A stretch of DNA of 49,101 nucleotides from Gnetum montanum (GCA_015680685.1 MNCI01013809.1:411001-460101), one strand, 5' to 3'; positions 33,060-45,121 are shown, counted from the stretch's first letter. Numbers and translations: made by a program. The notes: a model not told the origin generated them from the letters alone.

Positions 33060-33492
33060 ATCCTAGGAGTACCCTAGTTTACTTGCAAATTGCTAGAAAT
33101 GAGCCTTATAAAGCTCTTCTTAACTCTGGTTCCTATGTTAATTTGATCTCGTATGAGTGTACATAATGTGGAACCTTTCTCCCTTGAAGAAGAGAAACAT
33201 CCAGCTAGAGCTAGTGGACTAATCGATCACTATTCCATTGGGACTGGTTGAGGACATTATTATCATTGTTTGTGGGTGGTCATATCCCACTGATTTCCTA
33301 GTAATCAAAGTGGAGAACTACAAGGGGGACGTTCCAATCATTATGGGAAGGGCATGGTTAAGTACTATTGATGCCAAAATGGGCATTAGAGATCTTTCCT
33401 TGGAAATATCAAAAGAAAATGAATTTGAAAAGATTGAGAAGAAGAGAGTTCCATTTATTGCATTCAATGATTCAGGGTGCCATTGTGTGTAG
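33060..33492 (+). pseudogene. E2 aspartic protease
   Basis: Same domain as in E1. The catalytic site reads ALLNSGSYVNLIS: the Asp codon is AAC at 33122-33124 (GAC to AAC), so the protease is inactive. An open piece at 33238-33492 contains SYPTDFLVIKVENYKGDVPI and IIMGRAWLSTIDAKMGIRDL, matching E1 in order and spacing. Confidence 0.82.
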
Positions 33493-33639
33493 AAGTTATG
33501 GTTATTAAAGCAAGCATCTATCTCTACATGCAAGCAATGTGCACTAGAGGCTGAGATCTAGAGATGTCTATACATAGTGGCCACAAAATAAGAAGGCACC
33601 CAATGGCTAATAGCTAATGCTAATAGCAATACATTATGC

Positions 33640-35270
33640 ATGGAACCTACTGAGGGCTTAATGTATGAATATGTTGCAAGTATGGATAAACTCGAACAAG
33701 TTCATCACCAACTTTTCGAAGGAGCAAATGATGATGTCAATTGTGATGAGCTAGAAATTCTTAACAATTTTAAACAAGAGCCCCTTGAATTGAAGATGCT
33801 ACTAGTTGGAATGAAGTACGTATTTTTGAAAAATGAGAGGCTAGTTATTATTAATTCCAAGCTTGCTATAGAACAAAAGAAAAAGTTGATAAAAGTTGTG
33901 GACAAGTAGTTAGTAGCCTTTGCTTGGTCATATTCAAAACTCATTGGGATAGATCCAAGAATATCCCAACACCAAATATACACCGACCCTACCATTAAGC
34001 CAAAATGACAACCGTAGTAGTGTTTGAATCCTAAATTAAAACAAATTGTCAAAGAGGAGATTGAACAACTCCTTAAGGTAGGATTCATCTACCCTATTAC
34101 AAATAGTGAGTGGGTCAGTCCACTCATGATTGTACCAAAGAAAGGAGGTAAATGGTAGATGTGCATTGATTTTTGGCTACTCAACATGGCAACTTCCAAG
34201 GATCATTTTCTATTGTCTTTCATTAACCAAGTGCTAGACACCATTTTTGGGCATTTTTATTATAGCTTTCTTGATGGTTATAGCGGTTATAACCAAATTT
34301 GGATTACCCAAGAGGACTAGGAAAAGACAAATTTCACAAGTCCTTAGGGAACTTTTACTTATTGTTAGATGCCATTTGATCTATATAATGCCCCAGCCAC
34401 ATTTCAATGATTAGTTCTTAGCATTTTTCAACAATAAATTGGTATCAGGGTAGAATTTTTTATGGATAGTATTTCTACCTATGGAGTTATGTTCGAGCAA
34501 GACCTTAACCATCTTGAGCAGGTATTGAAGAGATGTGTTGAAACAAACCTCCAACTCAATTGGCAAAAGAGCCATCTCATGATCTAGGAAGGCATAGTAT
34601 TGGGTCATCATATTTCAAAAATAAGAATTGAGGTAGACCCTGAAAAAATAAGGGTCATCCAAGGAATAACCCATTAACTTGAAATAGTTAAAGAAGTGTC
34701 ATCATTCCTTGGTCATACTGGCTACTACTGATGCTTCATCGATAATTTTTTCAAAATCACCAAGTCATTGGTAGAATTGACAAAGAAGGATGCATCATTC
34801 ATCTAAAATCTTGCATGTGAAGTAGAATTTCAACAATTAAAGCAAAAGCTTACTAAAACCCCCATTCTTCAAGCACTAGATTGGTCTAGACCATTTCATA
34901 TGATGACCGGTGTATCAAATTATGCTTTGGAGGTAGTACTTACACAGATGGATGATCAAAAACGTCCATGTTAGATTCACTATGTAACTTGGAGCATTAC
35001 AAGTGCATAACTAAACTACACCACCATAGAAAAGGACTTGATGGCAGTGGTGTTTACCTTACAAAACTTTAGACACTATGTGCTTGGCTACAAAGTTTTC
35101 ATGCACACAGATCATGGTGCCATCCAATTTTTTATGAATAAACCAATAGTGAGCCCCTATGTCATACGGTGACTCATGATTTTGTAGGAGTTCAATCTCA
35201 TGATGGTAGATCAAAAAAGTGTAAAGAATATGGTCATGAATCACTTATCATGACTAAGATGGGACAACAA
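33640..35270 (+). pseudogene. E2 reverse transcriptase and RNase H
   Basis: Upstream linker frame at 33640-33909. RT: WVSPLMIVPKKGGKW-stop-MCIDF (34110-34172), HFYYSFLDGYSGYNQI (34250-34300) with the first catalytic Asp, MPFDLYNAPATFQ (34372-34410). The active-site box is FFMDSISTYG (34456-34485): the second Asp of MDD has become Ser. Then RCVETNLQLNWQKSHLM and EGIVLGHHIS. RNase H: MTGVSNYAL in place of DAS at its start, YTTIEKDLMAVVFTLQNF with the Glu, and HTDHGAIQFFMN with the central Asp, ending LRWDNKE. Stops are frequent. Confidence 0.85.
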
Positions 35271-35319
35271 GGAGAAAGAGAGTCATTTATTTGATCAATT
35301 CGCTGATGAATCTCTCCCT

Positions 35320-36708
35320 GTAGGTGTTATTAATTTACAAATGCCCAATGAACCAAAATGGTATGACATCATCCGCACTTATCTACTTAAGCAAGAACTA
35401 CTACAAGGGTTCGACACTAAAAAGAAATAACATTTTCTTCACTGGGTCAAGTATTTCATGGAAATTAAGGGAAACCTTTACAAAATTTGTCCTAATGGCC
35501 TGGTTCATTAGTGTACCCTTGATATGGATCAACTGCACATTCTCTAGGATGCTCATGAAGGTCCTTGTGGGGGCCATTATGCTAGGAGACACATGGCCAT
35601 AAAAATCCTCATGGCAAAGTATTATTGGCTAATAATCTTCAACGATGCATACTAATTCGTTTATGCTTGTGATCGTTGCTAAAGGGATGGTTGAATGATA
35701 GCTCGAATGGAGGGGCCACAATAATAGAAACAACCTCTTGAGCCATTTGATATTTGGGGCATTAACTTTATGGGTCCCATCGCACCTTTATCAAATGGAA
35801 AGACATATATAATATTCACAGTTGACTATTCTACCAAGTGGGTAGAAGTATTAGCTATAACTAATTGTACATCCTCCACTGCTACTTGGTTTGTATAACA
35901 AAACATCATAAACAAGTTTGGTGTAACTTATGCATTAATTTCTAATAAGGAAACTCATTTTACAAGTGCCACTTTCTAGAAACTGATGCAATAATTGGGG
36001 GTTGAGCATAAACTCACAACTCCATATCACCCCCAAGCTAATGGCTAAACTGAGGTCACTAATTGGGAGATTACAGAAATTTTAACATGTATCATTAGAA
36101 AGTATTGAAGGGACTGGAGCACTAAATTAAATGATTCCCTTTGGGCCTATCACTTTACATGGAAACTTCCCATAGGTTATTCTCCCTATGAGCTCATGTA
36201 CAGAAAACTACCAACATTACCTATCCAATCCAAACTCCATACACTCTCTATAGCCTGTGATCTTAACCTAAATCTAAGTCTAGCATAGAAAGAATGATGA
36301 ATGAGTCTCAACTTGCTAGAAAAAAATTGATTAATGGACTTGTCATCTAATGAAATGGATAAGGCGTTTAACAAAAAATGTCATGACCTCAAAATAAGAA
36401 AAGTCAATTTTCAACTAAGAGACAAGATTCTCTATTGGAATCTTGCACATGTACCCCAACAAACCAAATTTCAAACATTGTGGGAAGGACCTTACATCAT
36501 TGATGAGACTTTTCCATCTGGGGCCATGATCATTTACAAACCTAATAGCCCAAACAAGAAACAACTAGTCAACATTCAACAAATAAAACCTTTCCATGAG
36601 CCCAAGCCAACCAACACAACAAACACCTCATTAGATGGAAAACCATGCTCAATCTTTTGGATCTCTCCCTTTCAACTTAGTCATGGGGAAGATGGCCACC
36701 CATACTAA
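35320..36708 (+). pseudogene. E2 integrase
   Basis: Zinc-binding end: DAHEGPCGGHYARRH...AKYYW...CDRC. Core: GINFMGPIAPLSNGKTYII (first Asp changed to Asn, near 35764), LISNKETHFTSATF (second Asp also changed to Asn, near 35942), TPYHPQANG-stop-TEVTNWEI with the Glu kept. The C-terminal module from 36334 is open to the stop at 36708: KVNFQLRDKILYWNLAH, LWEGPYIIDETFPSGAMIIY, then QLSHGEDGHPY-stop. Two of three catalytic acids are lost. Confidence 0.87.
36682..36695 (+). other. internal polypurine-tract-like site at end of E2 pol
   Basis: CATGGGGAAGATGG, in the same place as 10492-10505 of E1, inside the last pol codons. Confidence 0.35.
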
Positions 36709-38661
36709 CACTTTAGGTAGCTCCTTAGTTTTTGACTTTTTTGTTTTACACATTTTTGTTTTCATCTTCTTTATTTTACATTTTTTTTGTTTTACATATT
36801 TGTATTTTTAAAGTTTTTGGTCTTCTCTTAGTTTTTTTTTATACCATTGTTAATATATTCAATATTTATTTTCTACTATTTTAATTTTGCTATGTTTGCT
36901 TATGTTTGATGTGTTTCTCTACATTTTTTGCTAATAAGGTGGTAGGTACAATGGTAATGCACTACTTAAAGGTGGTATGTTTCATTTGCAATTTGATTGT
37001 TGATGTTTGGTTTCTAACTTTGAATGTCATTACTAATGACTAGGACATGTTTTGTTTTCATGTAACAGGTAGTGAGTCCACATCATCCACCCATCCACAT
37101 GCTCTATGGTTTTCCTTATTTAGGAAGCATGCAGTTTCTTCTTCATTAATGCAACTTTAATAAATTGGTGACTTGTGTAGTTTCCAAAATTAGGAAGGAA
37201 TCAAAGGTTTGGACAAGGTATGGCTTTAAAGGGATGCGATATTCTTTGTGCTTTTCTATTTTCCTATGTGCAGGAGTGTTCTCATAAGCTTCTCACTATT
37301 CCACATCATTTCACGATAGGAAGTCAAATAAGTCCTCACATTGTGTGGTCCTCATCACAAAAAAAATGATTGAAAGCACACCCCTTAGACAAAATAAATG
37401 TAAAAAATGCATGGGCCTTTACATGGTGTGGTTCCCATTTAAAAAAAAAAGAACATGGGAATTCAAAGCACCATCCTTAGACCAAATAAGAGGGCTACAA
37501 GCACTGGTTATGAGACTTGTCTTATCTCCTCTAACTAAGGTCCTTTCTCACTTCCTACCTTCTCTCAAATTTGGAATAGTGGTTGTTTTGTGGGAGCATT
37601 CTTATGTCTCAGGCGATGGACTTGCCTTAGATTGTTAATGCAAAGTCATTGAAAGTGGTTGGTTTTGATCTGGACTGAGGAAGGATCCTACCAAGTCAAT
37701 TAATCACAAAATCCACAAGGGACTACATGTGACCATAATTATGAACTCTATTCCACTCTCTCTATCATCCATCTATGCGTTTCATGCCTCACCTCACTAT
37801 TGGTTTCATGTTTTGATTCAATGTTCTGGTTTAATTTATCAGGTTTCTCAGTTAGTTACTTTTTGGTTTTTGTACTTTCCGTAATCATTAATCATCCATT
37901 GAGCCACAGAATCCTTGGTTTGAAGTCCTGCAAGGGCATAAAAGCTTATGCATGCTATTGGGAGGACCCACTTTCATATCTTTTGATTTGGTTAAATTAA
38001 GTTCTTTATCCTTAGACATTGTTAGAATACAATTCTTTTTATTTACCCCATCCATGTCATCCAATTGTACGCACCTTTACAACTATTTGTAATGAACTCC
38101 TTTTTATTGTTGTGAATACCCTCTTTCTAGTACTCCTTGTGTCAAGATTTTTCTAAATTGTATGGATTGCTTCTCTTATTTAACCCATTGGTTAGTCTTT
38201 CCAGTAACAATATCAAGCAATTAATCTATCACAATCACAACTTGGCTAGATAAAATCACCGAAAAGACAAGGTATTCAACCATTACCTATTGTACTACTA
38301 ATCTTTGATTTTTTTTGTGATTGCAGTGGGAAGCATGGACTAGAAGTGGGGACTATCGTCACGAAGAAGGATGCAACTATATCACTCATGGGAGATTGTT
38401 CATGACCACTGGATTTGTTCTACCTCTTCCTCATTCTTCTATTGCCAAGAGGGTTTGGATGTCCTTTGGATCTATTGGTGTTCTTTCCTATTGTCATGAA
38501 CACCAATTTTGTACACAATTATAATATTGTATGCTCGGGCACTTCTGTATTTGTTTTTTTTCTCTATTTCACTTTGCATGTTAGTCAAATAAGTCCACAT
38601 CCCCTAATATATTTTGTAAAGGACTTGTTCCTCTTCTTCTGCACTCAAGGATGAGTTTTCA
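36709..38661 (+). other. E2 3' internal region
   Basis: About 1.95 kb homologous in patches to E1 10519-12423. No domain recognised. CAG|GTAGTGAG at 37066-37076 resembles a splice donor and TTTTTTTTGTGATTGCAG ending at 38326 a strong acceptor; the corresponding E1 positions are 10761 and 12032. A hydrophobic frame lies at 38415-38654. The polypurine tract seen in E1 is missing before the 3' LTR. Confidence 0.5.
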
Positions 38662-39472
38662 TTATAAATCATATTTTTCTTATGCTTTGATATCAGGGTG
38701 GCTGTGATATCAAGTGCACGATATCGGGTACATGATATCACAACCCAAGATGCGATATCGTACATTCGATATCACAGGGTTACTCCTAGGTCTATAAATA
38801 CAGCGCCTATGCACACAAATGGAAGTAAGTTTTTGGCAGTCAAGTAGCGAAACTCTTGCAGTTTGTTCTTTGAAAGTTGGAATATTTTCCAAGTGCCTGC
38901 AACAAGAGATCTAAGTGTGAACAGATATTTATTCAATCATTAATGTACCTAAACATACCATTGTGTTGGCAATAAAGACAAACTCTTTGATCCATTCCTT
39001 GCAACACTTGACACGTTCTTTCTTATGCATTTATATTTCATGCAATTTACATAAATATTATTAATGCAGTAATTAATTTTGATCAATCAAGAAAATCATT
39101 AAAATACACAAGCATGACCCCTTCGAACATACGTGTGACACTTGATAGCTAAGAAACGATTAGCATTTGATAATCCAATAGTGTCTACACAAAGTTCAGG
39201 ATGTGTCTGGGAAGTGGGAATGGTTACTTAGGTTAGGCTAGATTAAACTATAGTCTACTTAACAATTAATCACTCTTACTTTTGCTTTCATATTTGTTCT
39301 AGGCCAGTAATTTCATAAAAACACAAAATAATAAAAATCTTACACCTCAGTCACACTTAATGATATAATTACATTCCACAAGTGGCACTGGGAAGATTAC
39401 GAACAAACAACACACATGCGCTATTTGGCTCTAGTGTACTTAGTAATTATAGTCTGTGGAATTCGACCAGAT
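38662..39472 (+). repeat. E2 3' LTR, truncated at its 3' end
   Basis: Aligns with the 5' LTR from TGATAAATC (here TTATAAATC) to GAATTCGACCAGAT, then stops about 80 bases before the expected CTCATCA end and passes into the inverted LTR. TATAAATA at 38793-38800. Confidence 0.85.
38689..38773. promoter_or_regulatory. array of six GATATC palindromes
   Basis: GATATC starts at 38689, 38706, 38720, 38734, 38754 and 38768, spaced 14-20 bases, ending 20 bases before the TATA box. Related but mutated arrays precede the TATA box in the 5' LTR, solo LTR and E1 LTRs. GATATC holds a GATA core on both strands. Confidence 0.6.
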
Positions 39473-40381
39473 GAGCAGCAAGGTTCCCCTACCAATCACA
39501 AGCATTCACGTGCGATCCAGTCAAATTCCGTAAACTATAATTACTAAGTATGCTAGAGCCAAATAGTGCATGTCTGTTGTCTATTCATTGTCTTCCCAGT
39601 ACCACTTGTGGAATGCAATTGTATGGTTAAGTGTGACTGAGGTGTAAGATTTTTATTATTTTGTGTTTGTATGAAATTACTCGCCTAGAACAAAGATTTG
39701 TATGGTTAAGTGTGACTGAGACATAAGATTTTTATTATTTTGTGTTTTTATAAAATTACTTGCCTAAAACAAATATGAAAGTAAAAGTAAGAGTGATTAA
39801 TTGCTAAGTATACTATAGTTTAATCTAGCCTAACACAAGTAATTGTTCCCACTTCTTGGACACATCCTGAAGTTTGCGTAAACACTACTAGGTTCTCAAA
39901 CACTAATTGTTTCTAAGCTACCAAGTGTCACACATATGTTCGAAGGGGCCATGCTTGTGCATTTTCATGATTTTCTTTATTGATTAAAATTAATTACTAC
40001 ATTAATAATATTTATGTAAATTGCATGAAATATAAATGCATAAGAAAGAAAGTCTCAAGTGTTGCAAGAAATGGATCAAAGAGTTCATCTTTATTGCCAA
40101 CACAATGATGTGTTTAGGTACATCAATGCTTAAATAAAGATCCGTTCACAGTTAGACCTCCTACTACAGGCACTTGGAAAATATTTTAACTTTCAAATGA
40201 ACAAACTGCAAGAGTTTCTCTACTTGACTACCAAAAAATTACTCCCAATTGTGTGCCTAGGTACTATATTTATAGACATGGGAGGAATCCTACAATATGA
40301 AATGTACGATATTGCATCTTGGGCCATGATATCACATACCCAATCCTTGATATTTAAGTATATGAAAAATATGATTTATCA
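39470..40381 (-). repeat. inverted LTR at the end of E2
   Basis: Reverse complement of the same LTR family, from GATGAGCAGC (minus-strand LTR end) to ATGATTTATCA (minus-strand start TGATAAATCAT). About 912 bases, including a 79-base internal duplication. TATAAATA on the minus strand at 40267-40274. It shares the 57-base segment that the 5' LTR lacks, so it is nearer to the 3' LTR in that respect. It overlaps the 3' LTR by the bases GAT at the junction. Confidence 0.88.
39620..39777. repeat. 79-bp tandem duplication inside the inverted LTR
   Basis: TGTATGGTTAAGTGTGACTGAG...AAATTACT(C/T)GCCTA(G/A)AACAAA occurs at 39620-39698 and 39699-39777 with few differences. The other LTRs have one copy. 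Confidence 0.85.
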
Positions 40382-40386
40382 AATAA
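40382..40386. repeat. target-site duplication candidate of E2 (right)
   Basis: AATAA, compared with AATAC at 29539-29543. Confidence 0.45.
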
Positions 40387-43300
40387 CATTAGAAATAATG
40401 TTGGAAACTAAAACATTCTAATACCATAAACCTAAAACATTTTAATAGTTGGGACAAGGCTAATATGATGATCATGACTATATTTATCATTGAACTTTAT
40501 TGTTATTGAACTTATCCTAGATCCTTGTAACTTAAGATTCTTTTATTTATGTGTAATGTTTTTAAAAAACATTTGTGCAACTAAGATCGAGGTTAAATAT
40601 AAGAAAAATATTTTGAAATTTGTGAATAAGTTTAAAATGGAAAAATGATTATTCTATAAAATCAATATTCTTTACTACTTAGAAAGGATCATTACTTGAA
40701 GCCTCAATGATAATCAAAAGAAGACATATATATTTTACTAATTTTAGGGCATTACATAGTGTTGATCTTTGTAGTGTTATATCATCTTCTTAAGATTTCT
40801 TTAAACCATTCTTAGATATGATATATACCAAATTACCTTATATTTCTTATATGAATTTAAAGTTACTTTGAGTGCTATGTAACATTGACGTCTTTGCAAC
40901 TTTTAAGCAATTCACATTTTCTTAATATTTAGTGAATTATTATTAAAATAGTTTATAATATTTAGCATTGAAAAAATAATATTAGCATGAAAGTTGAAAG
41001 AATTTGTTAACTAAATATAATATTAGCATTGATCATTACTTATAATAAATATTTTTTGTTAACTAAATGTATTATTAATTTTAAGAAGTATAATTTTATA
41101 TTAATGTTTAATCCATCTAGTATAAGTGTTCTTCCATTGTTAGAGAACGAGTTCTTGAAGTTCTTTATTTTTCCCACTAAATTCAAAATTATGCATGGTT
41201 GAGAAATTTAGGACCGATTTTTGAATCCATCGCTACGAATTAGCAAATACTAGTTAAAAAATCCTCCTTGCAATATTCATGTGAGGGTAGTCAAGCTTTT
41301 GCAATCTTTTGTTCAATTTCATAAAAACATTTTCAAGCTTTATTTACTAGAGTAAGTTTTGGAACAAGGTTTTGTTGATCAGGATTTTACATCATCCAAA
41401 TTTTGCCCAAACCTTCCAAAAAAAAAGTAGAGTTCAATTAGCTACTTGAATCATTGAAGTTCATCCATAATGTTGAAAAACTACTATTTTAACTTTTTCT
41501 TTTTTTATTTTTGTTATATTTGAAATATTGATCATGTGTCCCAAACTTTAATCACTTTTTAAAAAAATTTTAAGATCTTAAGAATATTTCAAATGTTATT
41601 TGATTAATAAGATTATTTTCCTTACTTTCTAACTTAAAAGAAGTACAATTAAAAGTCTCAAACTAAATTCTGTTGAACAATTATTTGAGCTTGAATTTTG
41701 AACCTATAAATAAAAGCAAATAGTACTATCCTTAAAGTATAATAACAAAATTTAAATAACAATGCTACTATCATTAATAATAGATATAAGATAACCAAAT
41801 ACATATAAAAGATATTATCAAGAATGAAAAATATCATCTATTAAAATATCTTATATAGTAAAACAATTGAACAAAATTGAAGGAAAAGTAAAGGACATGA
41901 ATTTTGAGGATAAAGGTGATTTTGTAAAATTCTGATTTATAAAAGAAAAAAGAAGAATTAAAAAAATGTAAAATTGCAATAACAAAGAAAAAATAGTATT
42001 AATAGCTATTCAATTTAAATCAACTTATATAATGTATTTTTAAGACACTTTAAAGCACAATGGCATCAAATGTTTAAACTTAACCAAATTCAATATCCCC
42101 TTACTTCAACAAGGTTAGGAGTCTAATCTCAAAGTGTTGTTTACATGAGCATTCTTTTATTGGCCAAATCTTACAAAAGTGAGAAAAAATTGTTAATCTT
42201 TTAAATATAGCAAGGCTACCTGCAACCCTCAAGTAATAAGAGAATTGAAATCTTGATATGTGTTATCTTGATTACTTTTTAGCTCTTATCCTCAATGTTG
42301 AAACTCTTTAGATTGATTATTATCATAATCTACAATGAGCATGTCACATTCATCTTCATCTTACTCTAGTTATATTTTTTTAAAACTATAAAATGTAGCC
42401 ATCACTATCTAAGGTAAGAGGCTAGTATCCTCTTTGCAAGTTTCAATTCTAGATAGAGTTTTGAAGCATGTTACTCACCTATTTTGATAGATATTTTTTT
42501 ATTGTTTTAGGTCACTTATTTTTGAGTTTTGGATAAGAGAAAACCTATTTTAGAGTTTGAAATATCACCCTTGAAGCATAAGTTATATGGTTGGAGTATA
42601 TGGCTCATGGTTATGCATATCATATTCTTAGATCCGAAGGAATTTGTTTCATTTTTTCTACATTTAATAACAATGTTTTCATTAATGTGACATGCCAAGT
42701 TAACAAAACTAAGTTAGACTTTAGAGCCCAAAGAAATTGAAAATTTATTACATACTTATCTCCTTTTAAGAACAAAATAAGCCTTGCTACCTAAATTCTT
42801 ATTTTGAAAAGGATATTTTTAAGTATAATGAATGTTATGATATAAATAATCATTATATTTCTATATAGTTTCTTATGCTAGCTATGTATGTCTCAAGTTT
42901 TCACACTACCCTAATATAGATATAGTTTATAAAAAATAAGCAAACATGGTAATTTAATTTATAAATTATATCAAATAATTACATTATTTTCAATATATTA
43001 TGATTGCTCTATTCACAAGGATGTTTTACAAAATCTAAAATATCTACAATTAACCAAAAATATTTTATCTCAACAGTTTTGAAAAATAGTTTTCATGCTA
43101 GAATTGTTTTCATGTTATTTATGTTAGTGATTATTTCTAAAGTTCAGTAAATGGTTCAATTTGCAACAGACTTTGAATGAGTAGTAGTTAAAATGTTTTT
43201 TGGTATTGTTATTGATCCAATATGGAAATTGTATACCTTATTTTAGAATTTAAAAGAAAGTTATTAACTTCAAAATATAGTGAAAATTTAATTAAAAATA

Positions 43301-44224
43301 AATTCAAAGAAGCAAAGAATGATAAAAAGAAAAAAATAACTATGATTTCAAATAGGAAATGAGTTGTAACTAGTGTTATTTGAAAATATGGAAAGAATAA
43401 AAAGAGAAAAAAAATACTATTTTAATGAAAATATATAAATATATGCAAATTTTTAATTAGTAATAGCCTAATCCCTAAAGTTTTTAGATCATTGAATTGA
43501 TTTGAAGTGAAAATAGTCTATATATATTATTTTCAACACATTAACATTGAGCGAAAAAGATTTGAGCTTCCCAGGAACTTTTAAAATTGGTTTAGTTTAT
43601 TGAGTTAATCATAATAAAACCTTTTTCAATTTTTAATCATGGGTTTTCTCAACCTCAGCAAAAGTCTAAATTAATGAAGTACCTTGCATAGTATAAATAA
43701 ATAATTTATCTATATCTTGACTAATAAAAAAATATCATTATTTGTTCTAGGGTGTAAAGGATGTATCAAAGCTAAATTCTTGAATAATTGTAGATTATAT
43801 TTGTTTTTGGTTAAATTTTATTACTAATTTGCAATATTGCAAAGTTGGACATTTATTAAGAAGCCTTCCTTTATGATGGCAATAAGTGCAAGAATTGAAC
43901 AAAAAGCTTACGTTAAATGAGTGGTTGAACATGTTTAATTCTACCTATCAAATAAAAGTATCTTTCTTTTGATTTAAATGACCTTTCTTAATACAATATT
44001 ATTAGGGATTTGCAAAAGCTCGAAATTTTTTTCATATTTATTAATATTCCTTAGGATAGCTTTTCAAAGCAAGATTTAGAAAGTCAAAAAATATATAAAG
44101 CATATATACACTTGAAGCCTCAATATAAAAATTAGATGTTCATTTGCACACTATAAGAATTACATGTAAATGAACAAAATAACTAGCAAACAACATCAAA
44201 TCAACCAAGTTGCATTAGTAAAAG
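40387..44224. other. AT-rich DNA without recognised features
   Basis: The first part should be the remainder of the copia D LTR. The rest is very AT-rich with no frame longer than about 75 codons, no retroelement motif and no RNA gene that I can see. It may be old decayed repeat or true intergenic DNA. Confidence 0.45.
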
Positions 44225-45121
44225 TGTTGATGCGTAAATTTTGGACACATGAACACCTATGAAAACTCGTTTTAGGAGACTATAGTCTAGGGCACCTCCC
44301 GTATGGGTACAGAAACCTGGGAATAGTCTCAGCTAGAAAGGGTCATGTGACAAAAACAACAATAATAATATTTAAAACAAAATTTTAAAAGATTTAAATT
44401 TAATAAGAATATTGAAAAGTTAAATAATTTAGGTAATTTAAAAGAGTACAATAAATAATTCAAAATAAAATGCAAATAATAATATTGAAAACTGTAAAAG
44501 TTATTTGCCACTGCGGCTGCTTCTGCACTTGGAGATGGCAAAGAGAAAAATTTGTCCCTATTGATTCAAAGCAAATAGATAAGAACAAAATGATGTTAAT
44601 GCTATATGTGTTGCCTATGCATGCAACTTGTCTCTACCAGGTTTTTGTTTATAGGAAGAAAGAAATACTTTGCGTCACTATTGACGTAGCACCAATCACT
44701 ATCTAGGTGTGCACCTCCAAAGAGGCCTGGTCTAAGTTACTGTCTGCTGCCGTCTACAATCATCTGTGCTGCAACTATGGCTGTCACTGTGACACACCAT
44801 CCAAAGATTGTCTGGGACCACCGCAGGTTGTCTGTCAGCCGTTTGCATGCATTCAACATCAAAAAAGAAGCTCTGCTCGAGAGAAGGAACGTGTCGGTTT
44901 CTGGGTGCAAAAAAAAAGGTAAAATGACCCTTCTACACTTGCTGCTGCAGCACACAAGCCACTTGGCTAGCAACGTTGTGTGTTGTCTGTGGTTGACGAG
45001 AAGCCCATGTCGCTCGTTGTCAGACCTGCAAGAGAGAGAGAGAAAAAAAGAGGCATTGCCACCCTTTTATAGTGGCCCTACGGGAGAAACCCTAATCCTA
45101 AACCGTCATTCGTCGTCAACA
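44225..45121 (-). other. GC-richer island with promoter-like signals
   Basis: Base composition rises in 44500-45110. On the minus strand there is AGGATTAGGGTTTCTCCCG (the reverse of the telo-box AAACCCTAA at about 45087-45096), then ACTATAAAAGGG at 45065-45077, then a CT-rich tract TTTTTTTCTCTCTCTCTC at 45027-45048. This order (telo-box, TATA, pyrimidine patch) is typical of plant promoters. Downstream minus-strand frames (44973-44737 and others) show no known domain. The outer edges read TGTTGATG and GTCAACA, which may be chance or LTR ends. Confidence 0.45.
45065..45077 (-). promoter_or_regulatory. TATA box candidate, leftward
   Basis: Minus strand CACTATAAAAGGG, followed about 20-45 bases on by a CT-rich tract suited to transcription initiation. 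Confidence 0.5.

Larger units (their letters stand above)
29544..40381 (+). mobile_element. Ty3/gypsy LTR retrotransposon E2, Athila-like, with inverted terminal LTR
   Basis: A 10.8-kb unit related to E1. Order: 5' LTR, tRNA-Asp primer site, gag, PR, RT-RNaseH, INT, long 3' region, a truncated 3' LTR, then a complete LTR in reverse orientation. Domain wording matches E1 throughout (HPNEY, RLDMNN, CX2CX3HX3C, FIIMGRAWLS-type, RCVETN, DAHEGPCGG, GPYII). The outer ends are both TGATAA U3 ends. Its genes carry numerous stops and catalytic substitutions, so it is dead. The 5' and 3' LTRs differ by many transitions and a ~57-base gap, showing an old insertion. Confidence 0.88.

Noticed and set aside
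39470-40381. Inverted LTR as an independent solo insertion into the E2 3' LTR
   Set aside because: Bases before it (ACCAG/CCAGA) do not match those after it (AATAA), and the missing end of the E2 3' LTR is not found on the far side. The outer bases fit the E2 left flank better.
44225-45121. Complete solo LTR bounded by TGTTGATG and GTCAACA
   Set aside because: No target duplication (AAAAG and CATTG), no adjacent primer site or polypurine tract, and the TATA box would be only ~45 bases from the LTR start. Left as an open possibility.
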